Below, piece after piece: positions 47,335 through 57,900 of a DNA stretch of 64,000 nt. The stretch is from Pteria penguin (lineage: Eukaryota > Mollusca > Bivalvia > Pterioida > Pteriidae). A program made the translations under genes and the position numbers. Position 1 is the stretch's first letter, and every line of letters begins with the position of its first letter. The DNA lies in the NCBI GenBank assembly GCA_035048485.1, contig CM068584.1:63408420-63472419 (forward strand), in the 5' to 3' direction. The notes under the pieces are model-generated. The model was not told where the DNA came from. It did no database searches and worked only from the letters and a program-made list of their open reading frames with translations.

Positions 47335-48062
47335 CAAATATAAACAGATGGACAGACAGACAGGGTAATTCCTATATACCAACTCCCCTTTTTTGCGGGG
47401 GTATAATAAACTGGAGCATCCGAATTTTATTATCCTCAAACCAAATCATTCAATTTGGAAGCATAAACATTACATCTGGTAACATAGCATTTGGCAACTT
47501 TGTTTTATATACCTTCATTTTCACATATTTTTGGTATAAATACTGCAACGACGATATTTACAAGGAAGTGCATATATATTCCATCCCACCCTAGGAAATG
47601 AAAGTGACGTCAACAATATCATCGAAACAAAGCATAGAGAAAAAGCATGTTTGATTTTCAAAATCGAACATCCAGATAACAGGCTTTAAACAGGTGAATC
47701 ATACATAATTTTTATAAAGCTTTGATATACCTTTTTATACTAAATGTGAGTGTCAACAATATATAGGAACTGACCAATGTATCGTCATGTCTGTTTGAGT
47801 CAAAACGTTGAAAGTAAAGAGAATTACGAAATTCATTGTGATTAAGGCAGATGTTTTATATCATCATTGCATGACATCAACTTGGATCACATTTCTGGAA
47901 TTCTGTATGGTTCCTATTTAAATCAACGTTGACGGTTAGATTTTGATTCATTCAATACCACCAATCTAAATCCGCATAGACCTACGTTGGAACTGAAGCT
48001 TATTAAGTTCACAAATAAACAAAGTGGACAGCACATGCAGCTCTGCAAGATATGTTCATAAG
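47335..48062 (+). pseudogene. Decayed duplicate of the gene B 5' region, exon 1 and start of intron 1
   Basis: Sequence from TTCCTATATA through GTATAAATACTGCAACGACGATATTTACA (47520-47570) matches 30975-31210. The segment 47693-47942 matches gene B exon 1, including AATGTATCGTCATGTCYGTTTG and TTTCTKGAATTCTGTATGG. The ATG, the frame and the GTAAG donor are lost (GGTAAG became GGTTAG). Homology continues into intron 1 (CAGCTCTGCAAG) and stops where the Penelope-like copy begins at 48063. Confidence 0.85.
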
Positions 48063-49628
48063 ATACAGGAAATCCTACTTATACTCTCACGAACTTTTCG
48101 GTTTCGGAAGTACTCGAGAATCATAAATCTGTCCTCAATACGTTTGGTATTGACTCAAATAAATTTAATTTAGAACTTCCATATTTGTACTGTATTCCAA
48201 AAATGCACAAAACTCCGTACAAACAACGCTTTATCGCTGGTTCTTCGAAGTGTTCCACAAAATCTGTATCGATGCTACTCACAAAAATATTATCAGAAAT
48301 TAAATCTGGCCTTCATAGATATTGCGAAACAGTATATTCCAGAAGTGGAATTAATCAAATGTGGATCCTTAAAAATTCAAAAGAGTTGTTAGAACATCTA
48401 AAATCAAAAAGTTTTACTAAAATTCACTCCATCAAGTCTTTTGACTTTTCGACTCTGTACACAACGATCCCTCATCAGAAATTAAAAGACAGATTAGCGG
48501 AAATTATTCAAAATGCATTTACTAGTAAAAACGGAAGCCGCAAATTCAAATATATAGTAATAGGCCACGATAAAACTTACTTTGTTAGGGAAAATTCTGA
48601 TTCCAAAAATAAATACACTGAAACAGCTGTCATTCAGATGTTGAACTTTCTTATCGATAACATTTTTGTGGTGTTTGGAGGTAAGGTTTTTCAACAAATT
48701 GTCGGCATTCCAATGGGCACTAACTGTGCTCCGCTTCTGGCTGACATATTCCTTTATTCATACGAAGCTGAGTTCATTCAGTCTTTGCTTTCGCAAGGAA
48801 AAAAACAATTGGCTCTTGGCTTCAATTTTACTTACAGATATATAGATGACTTGCTTTCAATTAATAATCCTTCATTCGCGGATTACCTTAGCATCATCTA
48901 TCCAAGTGAACTGGAGGTCAAAGAAACCACAGAAAATAGTAATTCTACTTCGTATTTAGATATTATGTTGTCTTTCGACATTAATGGTCAATTGAACACC
49001 TCACTCTATGACAAACGTGACGATTTCAATTTCGCTATCACAAACTTTCCTTTCATAAGTAGCAACATTCCATCATCGCCCGCATACGGCGTATTCATAT
49101 CTCAGTTAATACGTTATTCCAGAGCATGTTCAAATTACAATGACTTTGTTCTGAGGGCTAGCCGACTTTCAGTTAAGCTGCTCAACCAGGGTTATATATG
49201 TGCTAGACTAGCATCGTCACTGAGGAAGTTCTACGGTCGTTACGAGACTCTTATTACTCCATATGATATCTCGTTATCCAGACTTTTAAATGATATTCTG
49301 GACTAAGACCGATTCCGATCACTTTACACAGATTTGACACCTTCTATACTAGAAGGTTACCTACTTCGACTTCTCCATATATAAATACATATGGAATTCA
49401 CACGATTTGACTCTTTCTACGGGGTATATGTGACGGGTGTTGCTAGCAAGCAGGAGATGCTCACTCTCCCCGGGCACCTGATCTCACTCCATCACAGGGG
49501 TTCACATATGCTCTTCAAGTAGACATATTTTGTTATTTTCCATTTGTTTTTCATTTTCACTGATTTTGTATGTCCTATGGTTTCATGATTTTTGGATTTG
49601 TGGTTTGGATTTATCCATCATCTTTACA
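48063..49628 (+). mobile_element. Penelope-like retroelement, copy 2 (5'-truncated)
   Basis: Starts abruptly inside the coding region (GGAAATCCTACTTATACTC) and runs through the 3' region shared with copy 1, ending about TCCATCATCTTTACAT. 5' truncation is the usual result of incomplete reverse transcription. The 3' end abuts the minus-strand LTR element. Confidence 0.9.
48068..49306 (+). CDS. Penelope-like reverse transcriptase, 5'-truncated but open
   Basis: About 412 codons are open, without a native start. In order: GNPTYTLTNFSVSEVL; LYCIPKMHKTPYKQRFIAGS; FDFSTLYTTIPH (motif A); VVFGGKVFQQIVGIPMGTNCAPLLADIFLY (motif B region, ends trimmed here); FTYRYIDDLLS (motif C, catalytic YIDD); SYLDIMLSFD; PSSPAYGVFISQLIRYSRAC; and FYGRYETLI near the stop. 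This is the domain missing in copy 1. No GIY-YIG nuclease is recognised before or after it, and the 5' part is gone. It is well conserved for a dead copy, so the insertion is probably recent. Confidence 0.9.
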   Translation, partial: GNPTYTLTNFSVSEVLENHKSVLNTFGIDSNKFNLELPYLYCIPKMHKTPYKQRFIAGSSKCSTKSVSMLLTKILSEIKSGLHRYCETVYSRSGINQMWILKNSKELLEHLKSKSFTKIHSIKSFDFSTLYTTIPHQKLKDRLAEIIQNAFTSKNGSRKFKYIVIGHDKTYFVRENSDSKNKYTETAVIQMLNFLIDNIFVVFGGKVFQQIVGIPMGTNCAPLLADIFLYSYEAEFIQSLLSQGKKQLALGFNFTYRYIDDLLSINNPSFADYLSIIYPSELEVKETTENSNSTSYLDIMLSFDINGQLNTSLYDKRDDFNFAITNFPFISSNIPSSPAYGVFISQLIRYSRACSNYNDFVLRASRLSVKLLNQGYICARLASSLRKFYGRYETLITPYDISLSRLLNDILD

Positions 49629-49704
49629 TACATACAATATTACACATACCAATGAAGAAGAATTTGTAACAAGAAATCACATTAAAGTTGTAAAACCAAA
49701 TTAA

Positions 49705-50196
49705 CAGATCAACACACTCTTGACAAAGCGTCTGCTATGATATTGTCACTGCCTTTGATATGTACAATATGCAAATTATATTCTTGTACTAAAAGACTCC
49801 ATCTAGTCAAACTTAAGTTTTTGTTCTTTAACTTATTGATAAAGTCAATGGATCATGATCAGTATAAACAAGAATAGGATGCATAGTAGTATTCAGATAT
49901 ACATCATAATGTTGCAATGCTAATAAAAGTGCAAAACATTCTTTCTCTATAGTGGAATAATTCTTTTGACACTTGGTAAATTTCTTAGAGAACTAATTGG
50001 ATTATCAATAGAATTTCTTTCTTGCATTAAAACTCCTCCAGATGTAACATCACTAGCATCAACAAACAACTTAAATTTTTTGAAAAATCTGGAGTAATTA
50101 AAATTGGAGCATTTATTAGAATTAATTTCAACCTTTCAAAACTTTCTGCACAATTCTCATACCATACAAAGGTAATATTTTTCTTTAAAAGTTAAG
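49705..50196 (-). pseudogene. RNase H remnant of the Gmr1-like element
   Basis: In broken frames: KLFVDASDVTSGGVLMQE (first catalytic Asp), ALLLALQHY, VYTDHDPL and IVHIKGSDNIIADALSR, the usual end of gypsy RNase H. Several stops and frameshifts. Confidence 0.8.
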
Positions 50197-51384
50197 TTAA
50201 CGGATGAGCAATAGTAGAAAAATTCTTACAAAATTTCCTGTAAAATCCCACCATTCAAAAAATCGTTTAATATCTTTCTTACACGTAGGAATAGGAAACT
50301 GTGCAATTGCCTCCACTTTTGCATTAATTGGTTTAATTTGCCCCTGTCCAACTACATGTCCCAGGTAATTAACAGTTGCTTTACCAAAATCACTTTTTGC
50401 AAGGTTAATTGTCAGATTAGCCTCTTTCATTTTGTCAAAGAAAGCCTCAATACGATTCAAATGTTGATTCCATGTACCACCATACACTAGCACATCATCA
50501 ATGTATGCCTCACAACCTTTCAACTTACAAGTAACGTGATTAATCATTCTTTGAAAAGATGCAGATGCATTTCGCATGCCAAAAGGCATAACCTTATATT
50601 GATAAAAACCATCAGGTGTGACAAATGCAGAGATTTCTTTTGCTTTACTCGTTAAAGGTACTTGCCAATACCCTTTGAGCATATCAAACTTACTAACAAA
50701 CTTTGCATTGCCAACCTTATCAATGATAGATTCAATTTGAGGTATTGGGTAAGAATCCGGTTTTGTAATGGCATTTACCTTTCTAAAATCCGTACAAAAT
50801 CTGAATGTACCGTCTGGTTTTGGTACTAAAATACATGGAGAACTCCATGCACTTGAACTTTCCTCAATGATATCATTTTGTAGCATATAATCAATTTCCT
50901 TGCGCATATGCTCCAACTTGATAGGATTCACACGATAAGGGTGTTGTTTTATGGGAATGTTATCACCAATATCAACATCATGAGTTGCAATAGTAGTCTT
51001 GTTTGGTACATCAGGAAAAATACATGAATACTCTTGTATCACTCGTGACAAATCTCCCTGCTGATCACTTTCTAAATGACCCAATTTAACACACAAATTC
51101 GACAAAATTTCTGAGTTGTGTAATCTAACATGGTTTTCTACACAAGTTTCTGTCAAGACAGTTTGATCATTAGACATAACAATGGTAACAGGCTTTATCA
51201 GACTTGTCTCATCCCTGTCTATGTACGGCTTCAACATGTTTATGTGACATAATTGTTTACCTTTACGTCTCTCTGGAGTTTCTATCAAATAATTTAACTC
51301 ATTGATCTTAGCCTTTATCACATAAGGTCCATGATATTTGGCCTGTAGTGGACGACCTGGGATAGGTAGAAATATAAGGACCAA
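50197..51384 (-). pseudogene. Integrase GPY module and reverse transcriptase
   Basis: 395 residues: GPY module, linker, then the gypsy-type reverse transcriptase: QHPYRVNPIKLEHMRKEI, SSAWSSPCILVPKPDGTFRF, DFRKVNAIT, SKFDMLKGYWQVPL (motif A Asp), KVMPFGMRNASASFQRM (motif B), YIDDVLVY (motif C) and NYLGHVVGQGQI. The catalytic Asp residues are present. The frame breaks just after DFTGNFVR. Confidence 0.9.
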
Positions 51385-51671
51385 GTTTTCATCATTGATT
51401 CACTCATTTTTAAATTCTTTTGAGCTAAACTACGTGCTTCATATAACCTTTCCTTGAAACTAGACACATAGCTTAATAGATTAAGGTCAGACCTATCAGA
51501 TAACCACTTTTCTGTAAGTAACTTTACAGGTCCTCTCACAGTGTGACCGAATAGTAATTCAAAAAGACTAAAGCCGATTGACTCTTGAACAACATCACGA
51601 GCAGCAAAAAGTAACATATGTATTCCTTCATCCCAATCTTTATCATGATCTAAACAGTACTTTCTAATCAT
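51318..51671 (-). pseudogene. Integrase C-terminal part, shifted frame
   Basis: YCLDHDKDWDEGIHMLLFAA and SIGFSLFELLFGHTVRGP are the conserved segment after the integrase core. A further frameshift near 51380 passes into the next frame, which opens with the GPY module (YHGPYVIKAK..HINMLKPY). Confidence 0.8.
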
Positions 51672-53341
51672 AGACGTGAGAGTCTGGCTCTACTAGATCT
51701 ATACTGTTTGATGTCAAGTTCATACATTACCTGTTGAAATACATTGGACATAAAATTTGACCCTTGGTCACTCTGTATAGATTGTGGTAATCCAAATAAA
51801 GTAAAGAACTTTACCAATGCCTTAATAATTGTATTGGCCCTGATGTTTCTGAGAGGAATCGCCTCAGGAAACCTGGTTGAAGTACACATAATTGTGAGTA
51901 AATATATATTACCCGACTTAGATTTCGGTAAGGGACCAACACAGTCTATAAGAATTCTACTAAATGGTTCCTGAAATGCAGGAATTGGCTGAAGTGGGGC
52001 AGAGGGAATATTCTGATTAGGCTTCCCAGCTAGCTGACATGTATGACATGATTTACAGTACTTCACTACATCTTTCTTTAAACCTGGCCAAAAGAAATGA
52101 CAAAGTATCTTTTGATACGTTTTGTTAATACCCAAGTGACCCGACATGGCTTGATCGTGACCTGATTTCAATACTCCATCGCGATACATTTGAAGAACAA
52201 CTACCTGATGTACAACTCTCCATTGCTCTTCAATATTAGCATCAGGAGGTCTCCATTTTCTCTTCAGAATATTATTCTTTAGATAAAAACACACAGGTTC
52301 TTGTATAACCTGGTCAGAACTTACTACCTTCTCACGAAGCACTTTTAATTCAGGCTCATTTTCTTGTTCTTGTAAAAGCTTATCTCTAGTAAGGGAATCA
52401 TTACTAATATCTCTATCATTGGGCTTTACTACCTGTTTTATAGAATGAACTTCATGCTGTTCATCTCCAATACCTGCCATGAAAGTATCATGCAATCCCT
52501 GAAAATAATCATCCTTATGATTAATAGGTTTAGGTTCGAACCCAATCCTTTTAGACATACCTCTGGTAATAGCACAAGAAGGATATACCTCTTTATCTTC
52601 TAAATCCGAAATACTGTCTATGACTTCACTATCAACACAAGGAATTGACATGATTGGATTAGCTGTAACCTTAGAACCAGCTAAGTCATTACCAAGTAAA
52701 AGTGAAACTCCTTCAACGGGAAGTGTAGGTTTTACACCTACAACAACAGGACTAGTAACCAAACTTGACTGTAAATAGATACAATGGAGAGGAACACTAA
52801 CACACCCTAAATCAACACCCTGTATTAAAACTGAATCACCAGTAGAGGTCTCATCAGATAGTTGTAAAACTCCTTCTAACAAGAGAGTTTGAGAAGCGCC
52901 TGTATCACGCAATATCTTAACAGGTTTTGATTGGGTACTCTCAGATATAGATACAAAACCATCAGATATAAATGGTTTAAAATCCTCAATGTATCTTAAA
53001 CTGGCAATGTGACAATAAACTTCAGGTGGCACCACACTGTTGCCAATACCTGAATTCCTTTTATGAACACTCTCAGTGTGTGTAACATAACAAGCTTCTG
53101 GTTTAAACCCATCTCTTTGATTTTTCTTTTGAAGCCTGAAACATTCAGATAAAAGATGTTCTTTCTTTTTACAATAGGAACAAGTAGGATCAGATTTGAC
53201 ATTTGCCCCTTTTTGTACATTCTTATCTTTACCACTGGCAACATCAGGTTTACCAGAAGTGTCTGCCTTAACGGGATTAGAAGGGGAAACAGTCTGTCCT
53301 ACAGAGTGATTACTACTTACAACCTTCTTGCCAAAATTCAT
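51668..53341 (-). pseudogene. Zinc knuckle, protease and integrase part of pol
   Basis: 557 open codons. CSYCKKKEHLLSEC fits the CX2CX4HX4C nucleocapsid knuckle (near residue 54). ILRDTGASQTLLL carries the aspartic protease DTGA. The integrase zinc domain has GHLGINKTYQKI..FFWPGLKKDVVKYCKSCHTCQ. The catalytic core has LIDCVGPLPKSKSG (first Asp) and IQSDQGSNF (second Asp). Around 51690 about 40 bp are lost, including the part that should carry the catalytic Glu, and the frame ends. Confidence 0.85.
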
Positions 53342-53556
53342 TTTAGCTGCATCATCTATGTTTTTGGCACCTTTATGATCAATATGAGTGCGTATGTCAA
53401 TATGAATACACTGTTTAAATTCCTCTAGTAAGAATAAGTCTCTAAGCTTATCAAAATTCTTATTGACATCTTTTGATGCAAGTCATTTATGAAGAAGCTC
53501 TACCTTTTCTCTTGCAAACTCAACATAAGTTTGGTTATCAAACTTTTGATAACTTC

Positions 53557-54243
53557 TTAACTTTTGTCTATATCCCTTTGGTACAAGTTCATATGCCTTG
53601 AGTATCTCTTGCTTGTATCATAATCATTACCTTGTTCCACAGACAGAGATGCATACACTTCTGCTGCTTTACCAATTAATGCACTTTGTAGCAATGATGA
53701 CCATACCTCCTTAGGCCATTTGAAACTAGATGCTACCTTCTCAAAATGTGCAAAATACTTATCTACATTCTTCTCAGAAAACTTTGGAACTAACCTTACA
53801 TTTCTAGATGCATCAAATAAATGACCTTGACTTCTTAAATCAATAGAACCAGACCTATCTGCTAACTCTAATTCCCTTAACTTAAGTTGTATTTCTAACT
53901 TATCTCTCTCTAATGCCTGATCTATTCTTAATTTCTCTCTCTGCAATTCTAAGTCATGTTCTTGGTGCATTTTCACCTTTTCTTTTTGTAGTTCAAAATC
54001 TAACTCTAACTTCCTTAACTTAAAAGCATCAGAAATGTCTTGTGTATATGACAAAGCATCAGAAGGCAATACTTGATCATCAACCAAAGTTTCAATAACA
54101 ACATTCTTAATTTCTTCCTTTCTCATGGATGCCTTGTAGGAAACCTTATAATGTTTAGCCAAACTAATCCACTCCTCCCTTTTTAAATCATTAATTAATT
54201 CAACTGAAGGATTGTCTACAAAGCTATCCACCAGAGAAGTCAT
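53557..54243 (-). pseudogene. Gag-like protein of the Gmr1-like element
   Basis: 228 residues: MTSLVDSFVDN start, a charged coiled coil (residues about 70-135, LRKLELDFELQKEKVKM), then a capsid-like FSEKNVDKYFAHFEKVA and WSSLLQSALIGKAAEVY. The frame is lost after AEVYASLSVEQG, where the capsid C-terminal half should continue (53560-53345 is broken). Confidence 0.8.
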
Positions 54244-54313
54244 TTTGAAAAAAAAATAGTTGCCTCACTAAATATTACAAATTCAGAAATTGAAATTTTG
54301 AATAAATAGAAGG

Positions 54314-54331
54314 ATCCCGGACGAGCCCCCA
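54314..54331 (-). promoter_or_regulatory. Primer binding site, tRNA-Pro type
   Basis: The minus strand reads TGGGGGCTCGTCCGGGAT, 18 bases, starting 5 bp past the LTR end. This is the sequence complementary to the 3' end of tRNA-Pro that is used by many retroelements. Confidence 0.8.
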
Positions 54332-54336
54332 ATTTC

Positions 54337-54847
54337 TGTTACAGGCCGAAATTACCTATAATTCAGTGAAGCAACTAGAACATAAGTTTTAATGTTTTAA
54401 TTAAAGTATAAAAAAATCAAATGAATATTAATAAAGAAATGATACAATGATTACAATAAATTATATGTAATTAAATTATTCTAAAATCAAAACTTAGCTC
54501 TAATTGTCACTGATTTCTTGTAGCTCTTCTTTATTCCTCAAATCATTGGCAAAGGATATAATAATGTTCCAATCACTATAGAATTAATTCCTTGATTCCA
54601 AATGAACAATCACATAGTCCAATAAAAGAAGTTATCACCAGTAAATCCCAAGGCAGAATAATCAAATAATGGAGAGCAGCTGGTTTTATAGTAGGAAGAG
54701 TCCATTCCAAGCATTTCCAATACACAGTCACTAAAAAACCTATTCTACCCATTGGAACAATCCATTTCATAAACAAACATATAGGTGATATAAAAATAAC
54801 AATCAAGAAGAATAATTATACAATGATCATAAAGCAATAATGTAACA
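54337..54847 (-). repeat. 5' LTR of the Gmr1-like element (511 bp)
   Basis: On the minus strand it begins TGTTACATTATTGC and ends CGGCCTGTAACA, giving TGTTAC..GTAACA inverted tips. It is followed after 5 bp by the primer binding site. There is no partner LTR in the window. Confidence 0.8.
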
Positions 54848-55133
54848 CTGGTGACTTCTGCCACATAGCTGAGCCAGTCACTCCTCTTTTTTCTTCCAAG
54901 CAACATACTATGTAATATTATTTATAAAACTGTTTAATTATTTCTATATTAAAGGTATATTAGCGGGAAGGTTCCTAATATTTACTTGTGAATCACTATC
55001 CTTTTGACATATTACATACGAAAGTAAGTATCGTTTCAGAAAGTTGTTCCACTTTATTTGTTTTAAAATTTTCATCGTTATATTTTGTATAAGCAAGCGT
55101 TCCCTTTGTCTTTGTTAATTCTTATGTTCATAG
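54848..55133. other. Gap between LTR element and gene C tail exon
   Basis: AT-rich, intron-like sequence ending in a good branch/pyrimidine region (TTTGTCTTTGTTAATTC). No exon recognised. Confidence 0.5.
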
Positions 55134-55814
55134 ACGTGAAGAAAGCGTGTATAAAGAAATACAGGATATTCAGCCAGAAGTGTCCTGTAGCCGTTCATGT
55201 GAGGACCCAGTGTTTGTCATAATCCTTCACTCAGAGACCATAATCAATGTATCAGTCTATGCAATATCAGGTAGACGCAACGAGAATATAACTAATAAAT
55301 ATGAAACCCTGTGTTCACAATCTCGCCATGGCAGTGTCAATGTTTTTTAAAGTGTATTTGTGTTAAAATTACTAGTCAGAATCAATGTCATTAGCATATA
55401 AACACTGCTTCACCGTCTCATTTTATCTGATGTAGTTCAAAACACATATATGCAATTATTTAATATAATGATGAGGACAGAAGTATTATTCTATATTAAT
55501 CATGTATATGTAAAAATATGCACATTTATGTATATGTTTTGTTTTGTTTAATGTATGTTCATTTTCTTCTAATTGTCCTTGTTATACATGTAAGTGTTTC
55601 CTCTAAATCCTATAGTTTGTTTTATACAGATACAGGTTTTATCACCATACCTATATATTCAGAGGCGGAAGTAGCTGAGTCTGTGAAAATTGAGCACTTG
55701 AAATTGAAAACAAAAACCATGAATGAAAACAATTTACAAAACCACACTTCCTTGAATAGCCGCAACATACCCAATGAACTCATGTTACATACACAGCATC
55801 TGTTAGACACGTAG
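55134..55814 (+). CDS. Gene C (partial): cytoplasmic tail exons of a third family member
   Basis: Two exons, 55134..55270 and 55630..55814 (stop TAG). Acceptor TTCATAG|ACGT, donor ATCAG|GTAGAC (phase 1), acceptor TTTATACAG|ATAC. Entry phase 2 equals the intron that follows the transmembrane exon in A and B. The start (R)EESVYKEIQDI matches the end of gene B (QEERVYNEIETI), and SVYKEI fits the ITIM consensus [S/I/V/L]xYxx[I/L/V]. The tail goes on for about 95 residues with SVYAIS and PIYSEAEV. The upstream exons (signal, Cys modules, helix) are not found between here and the broken exon-1 copy at 47.7 kb, where two retroelements sit. It may be a remnant, or its 5' exons may be too diverged for me to see. 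Confidence 0.6.
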
Positions 55815-57540
55815 TATCAAATGTAAAGAGGAAAAGGCTCTGTGGAAATATTTTTTGTCGTCTCATGACCGACTACTTTCGCAAAGGATAATGTAGGATT
55901 TACACATATAAGTCATTGTTAGTACCATTAGGTTTAAAATGCATTGAGAATTGATTTTTCTAAACAGAAACATTTTTTTCGAAACATTACATTTCAATAA
56001 TTTGATGATCTGGAAGTTTTACTTTACATTTGCAGTTGCAAATTTTCAAACAAAACGTCGTTTGCAGTCTAATTTACATTGAAGAACTATTGAAATTGTA
56101 AACATGATTTCAGAATTACCTTTGCTCTTGTCGTCATCTTGTCTCATCGTTTTATGTGTAGGTCTAATAAGGACGTTCGTATATATGGTTTCACATCCGA
56201 CTTAATCGGAGGATTGTTATTTGCAGATTTGCAGTATGTTAAAGAACGTTGAAAATAGGTAGGCTGTAAATATGAACGCAACTTATATGAATTCAAATGA
56301 TTATTGTGCCATATTAGACAGTAACTTATTTAAATTAGTTTATGATGCCAGTCGTTTAAGATAATGCAACTAAGAATGATTTATCTGTTATACAGTATTG
56401 AATGTATGCAAATATTTGTCTATCAATGTAATGGTGAATATTTAGACACGCATCTATTCAACAGAATTCATTGTGTTGTAGATACATATATGAAGATAAA
56501 CACTTTATGTATTTAGTGTATGCATAAATACATGCACCATAGGCCTTATCCATTGTTTAAACCAATTTATTTATCTCACACATGCTTACGATTGTATATG
56601 GTCTATAAACGTATGTTTTATATGTACTGCTACTTTTCAAGGTCATTTAAAATTTCGTTTGATGTCGTTCAATACAGCTATTTTTAACTACTGTCATAAT
56701 GATCAGGACGATGCTTTTGTATTTTTTCCTTGTCATGCAAATACATGCACAATGTTATTTTCATTAAAGTGTATGTATCTGTCTCTATTGTACATGGGTT
56801 TAATATCGAATGTAAAGGGAGATAAATGTGAAAGTTGGACATTTGACACCACAGAACAAGATTTTGTCATATAATGGATCAATGGAGAGATTGTATTCAT
56901 TTGATATGGATTAGGCAATGGAAGTGTTATTAAAATATTTTAAAATATTTGTATCGTAATTAAAACTGTATAGTCGATTTTTACGACTCCTGTATTAGCC
57001 ACTTTAGTGTTCACATTCACGAGGCTTATTTTCGTCATTCCAAAATTAGAGTATTCGAGAAGTAGCCGTGTATGCATGTTCCAAAGCAAAGTTAAATGTC
57101 TATTTTTAAGCGGGTAGCTGGACAGCAGCAACTAAAGTACTATACTAGTCATCTCCGTCTTGCAACAACTATAACTAAAAGCAACTTCGAAACACTAACA
57201 ATGTCGTTAAAAGATAACTGATACATTTCACGGCAAAAAACAAGTCAGGTTGCAAAACTTATCTTTAGCATCACTTCAAACGATGGGCAGATACAGAGAA
57301 ATATTGGAGAATCCCTACCCTCCTCATGGGACATGTTACCAAAATTTTGTACATTTTGTTTGTATTTTAAAAATGAATGCAGTTCCCCATATTCTTTCCA
57401 AGGAGTATAGCTAAAGAGTGACACATTCCCTCCATACATTTTCCAGCATTTCTAGATCTGGCAGCTAATACTACTGCATGCGCAATTTGCTAACGAATAT
57501 AAAGATACGAAATTTGAATAGGGTTGAAATTACAATGTAT
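55815..57540. other. 3' flank of gene C, nothing further recognised
   Basis: AT-rich non-coding sequence. No clear polyadenylation signal was singled out. No repeat family was recognised. Confidence 0.5.
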
Positions 57541-57900
57541 ACGAATGGTTCTTATCCATTACATATAAACCTCCACTTGTCAAAGTAGCTCACAACACAC
57601 CAAACACCCATTTTTAAATCGTATTTCTTTAAAGTGCGGGACATGGATAATCCCATCTGCACATTGAATCTATAAGCATTGTTTTCCATCTAGAAGCAGA
57701 TTGAGCTCAGACTAACATCAATTTGGCGTATCAGTAAAGAAAACGCTTACAGCATATAAACTCTGGCGTGTTCCTGGTGGCTCAACACCGTCAACAACCC
57801 TCCCTTTTATCAGACACACAGAACCACACTCTCTTCTACAAGCAAATGTTTCTGTTATAGTGCAAATATATCTCACATACTTCTGTAACATTCCTTTTTC
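57540..57900. repeat. Duplicated non-coding block D, diverged fragment
   Basis: Shares TGTTTTCCATCTAGAAGCAGATTGAGCTCAGACTAACA and CACCGTCAACAACCCTC..TTATCAGACAC with blocks at 38870-39060, 61015-61210 and 62390-62580. Confidence 0.6.

Larger units (their letters stand above)
49640..54847 (-). mobile_element. Ty3/gypsy-related LTR element with integrase before reverse transcriptase (Gmr1-like), one LTR, defective
   Basis: Reading on the minus strand: LTR (54847-54337), primer binding site (54331-54314), gag (54243-53557), zinc knuckle and protease, integrase (about 52230-51330), reverse transcriptase (51010-50200), RNase H remnants (50190-49705). Integrase upstream of reverse transcriptase is the Ty1/copia order, but the sequence motifs are gypsy-type. 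That combination defines Gmr1-like elements. The 3' LTR is missing: the element ends against the Penelope-like copy. Confidence 0.9.

Noticed and set aside
55622..55810. Minus-strand ORF opposite the gene C tail exon
   Set aside because: The plus-strand frame has matching splice sites and continues from the previous exon; the minus-strand frame is a shadow.
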